Below are positions 42,693 to 50,067 of a DNA stretch of 64,000 nt, one piece after another. The first letter of the stretch is position 1, and each line of letters starts with the position of its first letter. The stretch covers positions 22,512-86,511 of the forward strand of contig CAZYHZ010000013.1 of the NCBI GenBank assembly GCA_964647625.1, in the 5' to 3' direction. The position numbers and the translations under genes are program-made. The notes beneath the pieces are model-generated. The model searched no databases. It was not told where the DNA came from and worked only from the letters and a program-made list of their open reading frames with translations. The DNA is from DASRJG01 sp964647625 (GTDB lineage Bacteria > Acidobacteriota > Polarisedimenticolia > Polarisedimenticolales > DASRJG01).

Positions 42693-42896
42693 CTAGCGAC
42701 CCGTCGCTCGTCGATCGTGCCGGTCGCGCTCGGCTTCATCCACGGAACGGTACCGCGTGACGCCGGGTCGTGCCGTACCGGCCAGCGAGCGATGCAATTT
42801 CAAGAGATGTGCGACCAGGCGCAGATTCTCGGGATCGTCCGGGCGGCGCCAGGGTCGCGGCATGTCGGCGATCGAGCGATACCGCTGAACAGGCAC
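42693..42896 (-). CDS. Small partner protein of nucleotidyltransferase module 4
   Basis: A 67-residue basic protein: VQRYRSIADMPRPWRRPDDP, then ENLRLVAHLLKLHRSLAG and GVTRYRSVDEAERDR. The RYRS(V/I)xxM/A motif occurs twice, at both ends. The GTG start abuts the TGA of the nucleotidyltransferase with no gap, so translation is likely coupled. It differs in sequence and order from partners 1-3 (downstream, not upstream). Its last bases meet the stop of the convergent beta-helix gene (42692/42693). Confidence 0.65.
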   Translation of the reverse strand: MPVQRYRSIADMPRPWRRPDDPENLRLVAHLLKLHRSLAGTARPGVTRYRSVDEAERDRHDRRATGR

Positions 42897-43364
42897 TCAA
42901 TCCTCCCGGAAGCCGAACCGTTCGGCCAGAACGTCAGCGTCGTAGCGATCGGTCGGGCGAACAGTTCCTTTCTTCATCAGCCAGAGCGTCCGCGCGGTGA
43001 CCACGCGGACGGGCACGCCTTCGAACGCCTTAATCTCGACGTCGAGGTCGGCATATTGAAACGCCTCGCCGAGCCGCGTGAGGATGTCGAGACCGAAGCC
43101 GTCCGGAGGGACATACCGCACGGCAGGATAGTCGCCGCAGAGGTCGGAAGCGGCGATCTCGTCGATGTGCGGATCGGCAAAGACACGTTGCAAGGCTGAC
43201 TTGAGGCGCTCGACGTTCCCTGCGTCCGGGCGGATGAACAGATCGAGATCCGCAGTGGCGCGCGCCAGGCCGTGGAGGCCGAGCGCGACGGCACCGAACA
43301 CCGCATAATCCACGTCGGCATCATTCAGTGCCCGGAAAAGCTCTAGAAGTCGGTATTCGTCCAC
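42897..43364 (-). CDS. AbiEii/MNT-like nucleotidyltransferase, module 4
   Basis: A 155-residue protein from GTG 43364 (VDEYRLLELFRALNDADVDY). Substrate loop VFGAVALGLHG, catalytic ATADLDLFIRPD (DxD), third carboxylate GFGLDILTRLG, and C-terminal VVTARTLWLMKKGTVRPTDR. All expected residues are present. TATACT (43371-43376, reverse strand) ends 6 nt before the start and no Shine-Dalgarno is seen, so the mRNA is probably leaderless. It lies between two beta-helix paralogs, on the opposite strand. Confidence 0.83.
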   Translation of the reverse strand: MDEYRLLELFRALNDADVDYAVFGAVALGLHGLARATADLDLFIRPDAGNVERLKSALQRVFADPHIDEIAASDLCGDYPAVRYVPPDGFGLDILTRLGEAFQYADLDVEIKAFEGVPVRVVTARTLWLMKKGTVRPTDRYDADVLAERFGFRED

Positions 43365-43401
43365 CGAGCGAGTATACGGCCTGCCGGCCTCACCGTATTC
43401 G

Positions 43402-43430
43402 TTGCCGAGGAGTGCCGATCGCCGTACGTC
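43402..43430 (+). promoter_or_regulatory. Conserved promoter of beta-helix paralog 3
   Basis: TTGCCG (43402-43407), 17-bp spacer with TGCCGATCGCCG, TACGTC (43425-43430). Third instance of the element at 20693 and 41197. It partly faces the start region of the divergent nucleotidyltransferase module, so the two promoters lie within about 60 bp. Confidence 0.58.
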
Positions 43431-43460
43431 TTCCCGGATTCGGACGCTCGAGGGGACCTT

Positions 43461-44888
43461 ATGGGCACATCCAAGCGGGTGAGATTCGCGGCAATTTTCT
43501 TTTCCGTCGTTGGGCTCGCCATCTCGGCCTCGCGCGCAACCATCATCGCCGGCGGCAACATCATCAATCAGACCTGGACCCCGGCCGGGAGCCCCTACAT
43601 CGTGCAAGGCGACATCACGGTTCCGGCCGGGGCCTTCCTGAACATCAGCGCCGGGACGATCGTCCAGTTCGCCTCGTCCGACGCGCAGGCGAGCGGCGTG
43701 GACACGGCCCGTGTCGAGCTGATCATCAAGGGCACGCTCACCGTGTCCGGGACCGCCGCATCGCCCGTGAGCTTCCAAGCACAATCCGGGACGAGCGCCG
43801 GAATCTGGTATGGCATCGAGCCGAATGCAACGGCGACGAGCGTCAGCATCGATCACGCCCAAATTCGGCACGCCGTCGACGGCATCCAATCGAGCGCCGT
43901 GGGAACCGTTTTGTCGGTCACCAACACGACGTTCGATACCTGCACGACCGGCATCGCCAACTCCGACGGCACGCCCACGTTCGATTCGATTCAGACGTCG
44001 AACGGAACGAACGGCTTCGTCTTCAGCGGAAAGGGCTCGATGACGCTCAAGAACGTCATCGCCAACAACAACCTGAACTACGGGATTCTCGCCTCCGCAC
44101 AGACCGGAACACTCAACGTGACGGTCGTGAATTCCACGTTCAGCGGCAATCCGAACTACGCGCTGTACGGAGTATCCGGTTCGGGCACGGCGCAAATGAA
44201 CATGACAGCACAGAATCTCATCGTCACCAACAATGGCGTCGGTTTCTATCGCGGGACGATCGGCCCCACCACCATCACCGTGACGTATTCGGACGTGTGG
44301 ACCAACAGCACGAATTACCTCAACGTCGCCCCCGGAACCGGAGTGATCTCCGCGAATCCGGCCTATGTCAACTCGACCAACTTCCACCTGAACGCGGGAA
44401 GCGTCGCGATCGACAGCGGGAACAGCGGCCCATCGATTCCGACGCACGACTTCGACGGCAACACCCGCCCGCTCGACGGCGACGGCATCGGCGGCGCCCA
44501 GTTCGACATGGGCGCATACGAGTACGTGCCCGCCGCCGTTCTCGGCTCGGTGCCCGAAGCCGCCGGCGGCTCGCAGCCGGTCTTGACGATCGGCACCCTC
44601 GACCATGTCAACTTGAGCCTTCAGTGGGGCGCCACCTGCGGCGCGGCCACCGACTACGCCGTCTACGAGGGCACGATCGGCTCGTGGTACAGCCATGTCC
44701 CCGGTCTGTGCACGACGTCGGGAAGCCTGTCGGCGTCCTACGCGCCCGCGCCCGGCAACACGTATTACCTCGTCGTCCCGCTCAACGCGTCGGCCGAAGG
44801 GATCTACGGGCACTCGTCGTCGGGAACGCCGATCCCGGTGTCGGGATCGGCGTGTCGGGCGGCGCAAAATGGGGCGGGGTGTCCTTAG
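43461..44888 (+). CDS. Secreted parallel beta-helix protein, CP-terminal family, paralog 3
   Basis: A 475-residue protein, same order as the paralogs at 20751 and 41256: signal peptide (RFAAIFFSVVGLAISASRAT), INQTWTPAGSPYIVQGDITV, beta-helix rungs (SVSIDHAQIRHAVDGIQS), DGDGIGGAQFDMGAYEY, terminal domain (YAVYEGTIGSWYSHVPGLC, YYLVVPLNASAEGIYGHSSS) and NGAGCP. The terminal domain is almost identical to paralog 1, suggesting recent duplication or gene conversion. The cupin gene follows 15 bp downstream. Confidence 0.88.
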   Translation: MGTSKRVRFAAIFFSVVGLAISASRATIIAGGNIINQTWTPAGSPYIVQGDITVPAGAFLNISAGTIVQFASSDAQASGVDTARVELIIKGTLTVSGTAASPVSFQAQSGTSAGIWYGIEPNATATSVSIDHAQIRHAVDGIQSSAVGTVLSVTNTTFDTCTTGIANSDGTPTFDSIQTSNGTNGFVFSGKGSMTLKNVIANNNLNYGILASAQTGTLNVTVVNSTFSGNPNYALYGVSGSGTAQMNMTAQNLIVTNNGVGFYRGTIGPTTITVTYSDVWTNSTNYLNVAPGTGVISANPAYVNSTNFHLNAGSVAIDSGNSGPSIPTHDFDGNTRPLDGDGIGGAQFDMGAYEYVPAAVLGSVPEAAGGSQPVLTIGTLDHVNLSLQWGATCGAATDYAVYEGTIGSWYSHVPGLCTTSGSLSASYAPAPGNTYYLVVPLNASAEGIYGHSSSGTPIPVSGSACRAAQNGAGCP

Positions 44889-44903
44889 AGGAGTCTTGCT
44901 GCG

Positions 44904-45398
44904 ATGCTCGACCAACGCGACGGCTGGTTCATCGTCAACGTCAAAGACGCCCGCTGGCTCAATAGCGCGGCGTTCGGGAAGATGTGCAAGTTCGAGAAGC
45001 CCGACGCGCCGTTCCCGCAGATCGGGATCCACATCTTCGTTCTAGAGCCCGGCAAGCCGAACTGCCGCTACCACCGCGAGGCCGCGCAGGAAGATCTGCT
45101 CGTGCTCTCGGGCCGGTGCCGGCTATTGGTCAACGGTGAAGAGCGCATGCTGGAGACTTGGGATTTCGTTCACTTCCCGGCCGGCGTGACACACGTCGTC
45201 GTCGGAGTGGACGATGGCCCCTGCGCGGTGCTGTTCATCGGCCACCGCGAAGAACCGGAGACGCTGTTCTATCCGGCGAGCGACCTCGCACGGAAGTACA
45301 ACGCCGAGGCTCCGGAGCCGACACCGGACCCGAAGGTGGCGTACTCCGACGTCGTGCGACGTCAGCCGATTGACCCGCCGGCGTGGCCTCCGCGATAG
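44904..45398 (+). CDS. Cupin domain protein
   Basis: A 164-residue single-cupin protein. Motif 1 is CRYHREAAQEDLLVLSGRCR, with one His and a Glu; motif 2 is WDFVHFPAGVTHVVVG, with the second His. This is compatible with metal binding. The C-terminal tail (EPTPDPKVAYSDVVRRQP) is proline-rich. Similar cupins are annotated as mannose-6-phosphate isomerase-like, but no substrate can be assigned. It closely follows beta-helix paralog 3 and may be read through from it. Confidence 0.85.
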   Translation: MLDQRDGWFIVNVKDARWLNSAAFGKMCKFEKPDAPFPQIGIHIFVLEPGKPNCRYHREAAQEDLLVLSGRCRLLVNGEERMLETWDFVHFPAGVTHVVVGVDDGPCAVLFIGHREEPETLFYPASDLARKYNAEAPEPTPDPKVAYSDVVRRQPIDPPAWPPR

Positions 45399-45432
45399 CG
45401 CGCCGCCGGTTCCCGCTACAATCTCCCGGCCC

Positions 45433-48015
45433 ATGAGCCTCGAACCCGGCCAGACGCTGCTCCACTTCCGCCTCGTCGACAAGCTCGGCGAGGGAGGGAT
45501 GGGCGAGGTCTGGCGAGCGGTCGATACGACGCTCGATCGCGAGGTCGCGGTCAAGGTGCTGCCGGCGTCGGTCGCGGACGATCGCGACCGGATCCTGCGG
45601 CTCGAGCGCGAGGCCAAGCTGCTCGCGTCGCTCAATCACCCGAACATCGCCGCGATCTACGGGTTTCCGGAAGCAGGGACCCGGCGCTTTCTCGCGATGG
45701 AGCTGGTCCGGGGTGAAGACCTCGCCCGGATTCTGACGCGCGGGCCGATGCCGGTGCGCGAGGCGATCGACGCGGCGCGGCAGGTCGCGGCGGCGCTCGA
45801 GGCCGCGCACGACAACGGCGTCATCCATCGCGACCTGAAGCCCGCCAACGTCAAGCGCACGCCGGAAGGGCAGATCAAGGTTCTCGACTTCGGGCTGGCC
45901 AAGGCGCTCGAATCCGCGGCGCCCGATCTCGCGCGGTCGGCAACGGTGACGTCGGCGGGCAGTCAGGCGGGGATGATCCTGGGGACCGCGTCGTACATGA
46001 GCCCGGAGCAGGCGCGCGGCCTGGCCGTGGATCGCCGGACGGATCTCTGGGCGTTCGGCTGCCTGCTCTACGAGATGTTGACGGGCGTCAAGGCGTTCGA
46101 CGGCGCCACGGTCACCGACGTGCTCGCGGCGGTCGTCACCGGCGAGCCCGATTGGTCGAAGCTGCCGGCCGCAACGCCCGCGTCAGTGCGCCGGCTGCTG
46201 CGCCGGTGTCTCGAGAAAGACATGAGGAAGCGGCTCCGCGACGCGGGAGACGCGAGCCTGCTTCTCGACGACAACCCCGACGACGCGAAGAGCGGCCCCG
46301 TGCCGCTCGCGACGCGCTCCGCCGAGCGGCCCAAAGGCAACCGCGCACTCCTCGCGGTCGGTGCTTTCGTCGTCGCGGCGGCGGGCATCGCGGGTGGCTT
46401 CGCGCTCGCGCGCCGCGGCGAAGCGGCGAAGCCGGCGTCTGCGGTCGGGTTCACGCGGCTGACCTTCTCACGCGGCACGATGCGCTCGGCGCGATTCGCG
46501 CCCGACGGCAAGACGGTGATCTACGGCGCCGCGTGGAACGGGCCCCCGATCAAGCTCTACATGGGACGCGTGGAATCCGCGGACGCGACGCCGATCGCGG
46601 CACAGGCGGCGGAGCTGCTCTCGATCTCGAAGACCGGCGAGATGGCGGTTGCGCTGGGGCTGGCCTACAACGGCTGGATGGGGGAAGGCACCCTCGCGCG
46701 CATGTCGCTTCTGGGCGGCGGCGCGCGCGAGATGCTTCCGGGCGTCCGCGCGGCGGATTGGAACCCCGATGGCTCGGAGCTGGCGATCGTTCGCCGGGTG
46801 GGAGGCGTCGACCGGCTCGAGTACCCACCGGGAAAGGTCCTCTACTCGAACGCCGGCTACATCGCGGACGTCCGTTTCTCTCCCGACGGGAAGCACATCG
46901 CCTTCGCCGACCATCCCGTGTACGCCGACGACCTGGGCGATCTCGCCGTCGTCGACCTCGCGGGCCACAAGACGACGCTGCGCACCGGTCTCCAGTCGAT
47001 CCGCGGCCTGGCGTGGGCGCCGGGCGGGAAGGAAATCTGGTGCACGGGCGGAGGCCCCCACTGGTACGGGATCTTCGCCTCCGACCTCGCCGGGCACCAG
47101 CGCGACGTTTATCCGAGCGTCGGCGCGATCGAGCTGTTCGACATCGCCCCCGACGGCCGCGTATTGATCGGAGATCACGCGGGGAGCAAGCGGTCGCAAG
47201 CGCTGCTTGCCGGATTCACGGAGCCCCGCGAGATCGTCGTCCCCGGCGAAGCGTCGCAGGCGCGCGACGTCTCTCACGACGGGCGCACGGTGCTGGTCAG
47301 CGACCAGCGCGCGCAGGGGTACGTGGCCTACGCGGTTCGCGCCGACCGGCCGGGCGCGGTCCGGCTCGGCACAGGGGACGCCTTTTCGCTTTCGCCCGAC
47401 GGAGCCTCCGCCATCGTGGTGGCCGCCGATCTGAAGTCGCTTTACGTGAGCCCTCTCGGCACCGGCGACATGCGCCCCGTGCCGAATCCCGACGGCATCC
47501 TGCCCGAAAGCATCATCGGGTGGATGCCGGACGGAAAGCGGCTCATTTGCGCCGGGCGTCGCGGAAGCGAGGATACGCGGGGCTACACGCTCGACGCCGT
47601 GACGGGGACGGCGAGGGCGTTCGGCGATCCCGGCACGACGTGGCACTACTTCACAGCGCTCCCGCTGTCGCCCGACGGCAGGTACGTCGTGCTTCAAGAC
47701 AAGGATCTCGTTCTCCGCCGGTACCCGGTTGATGGAGGCCCGCCGGTTGCGATCCCCGGCCTCGAGCCCGGGGACACACCGCTCGGATGGTCGGACGACG
47801 GCGGGGCGCTCTACGTCACCGGCGCGGGCTTCCCGATTCCGATCTTGAAAGTGTCGCTCGCCACCGGACGGCGCGAGCCCTGGCTGACGATCACGCCCAA
47901 TGACGCCGCGGGAATGCGCTATAGCACCCTGGCGATCACGCCGAACGGGAAATACTGGGCGCTCAGCACCGCCACGCTGCTTACGAATTTGTTCGTCGTC
48001 GAGGGGCTGCGCTGA
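45433..48015 (+). CDS. Ser/Thr protein kinase with C-terminal propeller (kinase 3)
   Basis: An 860-residue protein. GEGGMG loop, Lys41, HRDLKPAN (Asp134), DFG (152-154) and YMSPEQARGLAVDRRTD activation segment. One membrane helix (LLAVGAFVVAAAGIAGGFAL, about 310-330), then a propeller of PD40-like blades (FSPDGKHIAFADHP, LSPDGRYVVLQDKD). ATG 45433 is chosen because the kinase fold begins there; TACAAT ends 10 nt upstream and no Shine-Dalgarno is visible. Its propeller blades are less regular than those of kinases 1 and 2, suggesting a different ligand. Confidence 0.93.
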   Translation: MSLEPGQTLLHFRLVDKLGEGGMGEVWRAVDTTLDREVAVKVLPASVADDRDRILRLEREAKLLASLNHPNIAAIYGFPEAGTRRFLAMELVRGEDLARILTRGPMPVREAIDAARQVAAALEAAHDNGVIHRDLKPANVKRTPEGQIKVLDFGLAKALESAAPDLARSATVTSAGSQAGMILGTASYMSPEQARGLAVDRRTDLWAFGCLLYEMLTGVKAFDGATVTDVLAAVVTGEPDWSKLPAATPASVRRLLRRCLEKDMRKRLRDAGDASLLLDDNPDDAKSGPVPLATRSAERPKGNRALLAVGAFVVAAAGIAGGFALARRGEAAKPASAVGFTRLTFSRGTMRSARFAPDGKTVIYGAAWNGPPIKLYMGRVESADATPIAAQAAELLSISKTGEMAVALGLAYNGWMGEGTLARMSLLGGGAREMLPGVRAADWNPDGSELAIVRRVGGVDRLEYPPGKVLYSNAGYIADVRFSPDGKHIAFADHPVYADDLGDLAVVDLAGHKTTLRTGLQSIRGLAWAPGGKEIWCTGGGPHWYGIFASDLAGHQRDVYPSVGAIELFDIAPDGRVLIGDHAGSKRSQALLAGFTEPREIVVPGEASQARDVSHDGRTVLVSDQRAQGYVAYAVRADRPGAVRLGTGDAFSLSPDGASAIVVAADLKSLYVSPLGTGDMRPVPNPDGILPESIIGWMPDGKRLICAGRRGSEDTRGYTLDAVTGTARAFGDPGTTWHYFTALPLSPDGRYVVLQDKDLVLRRYPVDGGPPVAIPGLEPGDTPLGWSDDGGALYVTGAGFPIPILKVSLATGRREPWLTITPNDAAGMRYSTLAITPNGKYWALSTATLLTNLFVVEGLR

Positions 48016-48109
48016 GGGCTCAAAATCCCCTGGACGAACGCCGTTCGGGGCCTACCTTTGGTCATCGGACTTCGACTTCATGAGATTCCGACCACGGGAG
48101 GTCATTTCG

Positions 48110-48547
48110 ATGATGAGAGTTATCCGGCTGGGGGTCCCGGCTGCACTTGCGCTTGCGTTGGCACCGGCGTCCGCCCTCGCCGCGGATATCACCGTCGGGC
48201 GTTTCTATTCGGAGCTCGCGAGCGCCAAGCAGCTCGGGGCGGTGGACCAGGCGTCCGCCGAAGCGAAGCTGCGGCAAGCCGGCTGCCCGCTTCCCAAGCT
48301 CGCGCTCGACAAGAGTCTGACCGAGGGTGAGATGGCGATGATCTCCAATGCGCTCGGCGTGAAGGTGACGACCCAGCGGCCGTCGCAGCCCGTGAGCGAG
48401 ACGCAGATGACCGCGTACATGCGGGCGTTCGCGCCTCAGATCAACCAGCACAGCGCGTTCGATCCGCCCACGCCGGACTTCGACGGCGAGCACCACGGCA
48501 AAGCCTTGAAGAAAGGCCACCACAAGTCGTCGTCCGAGCCGCGCTGA
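48110..48547 (+). CDS. Small secreted hypothetical protein
   Basis: A 145-residue protein. ATG 48110 has GGGAGG 8 nt upstream and opens a signal peptide (MMRVIRLGVPAALALALAPA, ending ALAA). The mature part reads VGRFYSELASAKQLGAVDQA, ALDKSLTEGEMAMISNALGV, resembling a short helical EF-hand-like or SLH-like repeat, then a His/Lys-rich tail (EHHGKALKKGHHKSSS) that could bind metal. I recognise it only as a recurrent acidobacterial-type hypothetical. Confidence 0.7.
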   Translation: MMRVIRLGVPAALALALAPASALAADITVGRFYSELASAKQLGAVDQASAEAKLRQAGCPLPKLALDKSLTEGEMAMISNALGVKVTTQRPSQPVSETQMTAYMRAFAPQINQHSAFDPPTPDFDGEHHGKALKKGHHKSSSEPR

Positions 48548-48574
48548 CGGTAGCCGGGGTGTAAAATCTCCGGC

Positions 48575-49144
48575 GTGTCGCGCCGGCCTCGGGAGAGTCC
48601 CGTCACAGCGGAGCGGTTCTACGAGCTGCCCGACGACGGCATGCGTCACGAGCTGCTTCGCGGATTTGTCGTCGGGGAGCCCCTCGCCGGCGGCCTGCAC
48701 GGGCGCATCGTGGGCCAGGTCACGAAGCTCCTGAAAGATTTCGTCGATCCAATGCGATTGGGAGCCGTCTACGCCGGGGATACGGGCTTCGTGCTCGCGC
48801 GACATCCGGATACCGTCCGTGGACCGGACGTCGCCTTCGTGTCCACCGAGCGTCTCTGCGCGATCGAAGACGAACGCCGTTTCATTCCGGGCGCTCCGGA
48901 CCTCGCGGTAGACGTCCTGTCTCCCCACGATCGCATGAAGGAAGTCCTGGGAAAAGTTTCCGACTACCTCGACGCCGGCTGCCGCCTGGTCTGGGTCGTC
49001 GATCCCGCCGCCGAAGAGGTTCACGTCTTCCGGTCGCCGTTCGCGCCGGAAGTTCTCACCGCCGAGGACACGCTCCACGCCGGTGACGTGCTTCCCGGAT
49101 TCTCAGTGCAGGTCGCGCAGCTCTTCCGGCCTTCTACTCGATGA
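48575..49144 (+). CDS. Uma2 family endonuclease-fold protein
   Basis: A 189-residue protein with the Uma2/DUF820 PD-(D/E)xK pattern: YELPDDGMRHELLRGFVV (Glu), VRGPDVAFVS (Asp), PDLAVDVLSPHDR (the D-x-V/L-S catalytic area) and KVSDYLDAGCRLVWVVDPAA. Uma2 proteins are widespread putative nucleases, often expanded in Cyanobacteria and Acidobacteriota; substrate unknown. GTG start with TAAAAT 7 nt upstream, so probably leaderless. The 3' end overlaps the convergent cupin gene by 11 bp. Confidence 0.9.
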   Translation: MSRRPRESPVTAERFYELPDDGMRHELLRGFVVGEPLAGGLHGRIVGQVTKLLKDFVDPMRLGAVYAGDTGFVLARHPDTVRGPDVAFVSTERLCAIEDERRFIPGAPDLAVDVLSPHDRMKEVLGKVSDYLDAGCRLVWVVDPAAEEVHVFRSPFAPEVLTAEDTLHAGDVLPGFSVQVAQLFRPSTR

Positions 49145-49496
49145 TCTCGATCTTGTCCGGCAGGTTCGGCACCATGCACAGGAACTCGAACGGGCCCTCG
49201 ATGACCTGGTAGTTGTGCGGGACTCCCGCGGGGATGTAGAGCACGTCCTCCGGGCCGACCTCGTAGACGCGCTCACCGACCCGGACCTTCGCGCGCCCGC
49301 GCAGCACGAACTGCTCGTGCTCGACGGCGTTGCGGTGGAGCGGCATCCCACCGCCGGTTTCCATTCGGAAGCGGCGCATCGCGAAATTCGGCGTGCCGTC
49401 GTCCGGTCCGAGCAAGACCTGCGAGCGCGCCTGCGTCCCGGCCGAGACCTCACGCCATCCGACCGCCTCCGCGTTCTTTCGAGTTCCATCCGCCAT
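49134..49496 (-). CDS. Small cupin domain protein
   Basis: A 120-residue single cupin with both metal motifs: GGGMPLHRNAVEHEQFVLRG (two His, one Glu) and VLYIPAGVPHNYQV (His). The ATG at 49496 is preceded by AGGAGG. The C-terminus (FEFLCMVPNLPDKIEIIE) is a typical cupin end. No substrate can be named. Its last 11 bp overlap the convergent Uma2 gene, so simultaneous transcription would make overlapping antisense ends. Confidence 0.88.
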   Translation of the reverse strand: MADGTRKNAEAVGWREVSAGTQARSQVLLGPDDGTPNFAMRRFRMETGGGMPLHRNAVEHEQFVLRGRAKVRVGERVYEVGPEDVLYIPAGVPHNYQVIEGPFEFLCMVPNLPDKIEIIE

Positions 49497-49650
49497 CGCC
49501 GTTCCTCCTGAGAGTTCTAGAACATTAGCGGCGTGCGGCCCCGCGCGCAATTTCTCTGTTGATTGTTGCGCCCGATCGTCCGACGATGGGATCCCACACA
49601 GCGCCCATCGGTGTGCGGAAACAGCCTTCTCGAGAAGGCGGGAGGAAATC

Positions 49651-49929
49651 ATGGCAGCTCGTAGAAAGCGCCGGGTCGCCCGCAGGGTCGCGCGCAAGAA
49701 AGCGCGCGTCGTCAGAAGGGTCGCGCGCAAGAAAGCGCGGGTTGGGCGGAAGGTCGCACGCAAGAAAGCGCGGGTCGCCCGCAAGCGGGGCCGCGCCCGC
49801 CGCAAGGTCGCTCGGAAGGTCGGTCGCGCGCGGCGCAGAGTCGCTCGCAAGGTCGGCCGCGTCGTTCGGAAGGCGGCGAGAAGAAAGAGGGCCAAAGCCG
49901 CGACCGGCGGCGCGATGCCGGCGGCCTAA
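49651..49929 (+). CDS. Histone H1-like, Lys/Arg-rich repeat protein
   Basis: A 92-residue protein, of which nearly half is Arg plus Lys. It is built from repeats of about 11 residues such as RRVARKKARVV, GRKVARKKARV and RKVGRARRRVARKVGR. The ATG follows GGGAGG. Proteins like this (AlgP or histone H1-like type) bind DNA non-specifically and compact the nucleoid or act in regulation. Repeat number is likely to vary between strains because the coding DNA is itself a tandem repeat. Followed by a strong hairpin. Confidence 0.85.
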   Translation: MAARRKRRVARRVARKKARVVRRVARKKARVGRKVARKKARVARKRGRARRKVARKVGRARRRVARKVGRVVRKAARRKRAKAATGGAMPAA

Positions 49930-49953
49930 GAGAAACCACCTACCTGTTGTGCC

Positions 49954-49989
49954 CGGCCGTGGACGACGCTCGGACGCCGTCCACGGCCG
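49954..49989 (+). terminator. Strong hairpin after the histone-like gene
   Basis: Perfect 12-bp arms CGGCCGTGGACG (49954-49965) and CGTCCACGGCCG (49978-49989), loop 12 nt. No U-tract follows, so it is a transcript-end stabiliser or a non-canonical terminator; this is inference. Confidence 0.5.
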
Positions 49990-50067
49990 ACCCGCCCCGA
50001 TCGCGCCCCACAAACCTGGTAACCTCCCGGACGTAATATCCGTTGATGGGGCAGGGAGGGTGATCTC

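Noticed and set aside
48016..48060. Short palindrome CGAACGCCGTTCG after kinase 3 as an intrinsic terminator
   Set aside because: Stem is short and no U-tract follows; it is not convincing enough to list.
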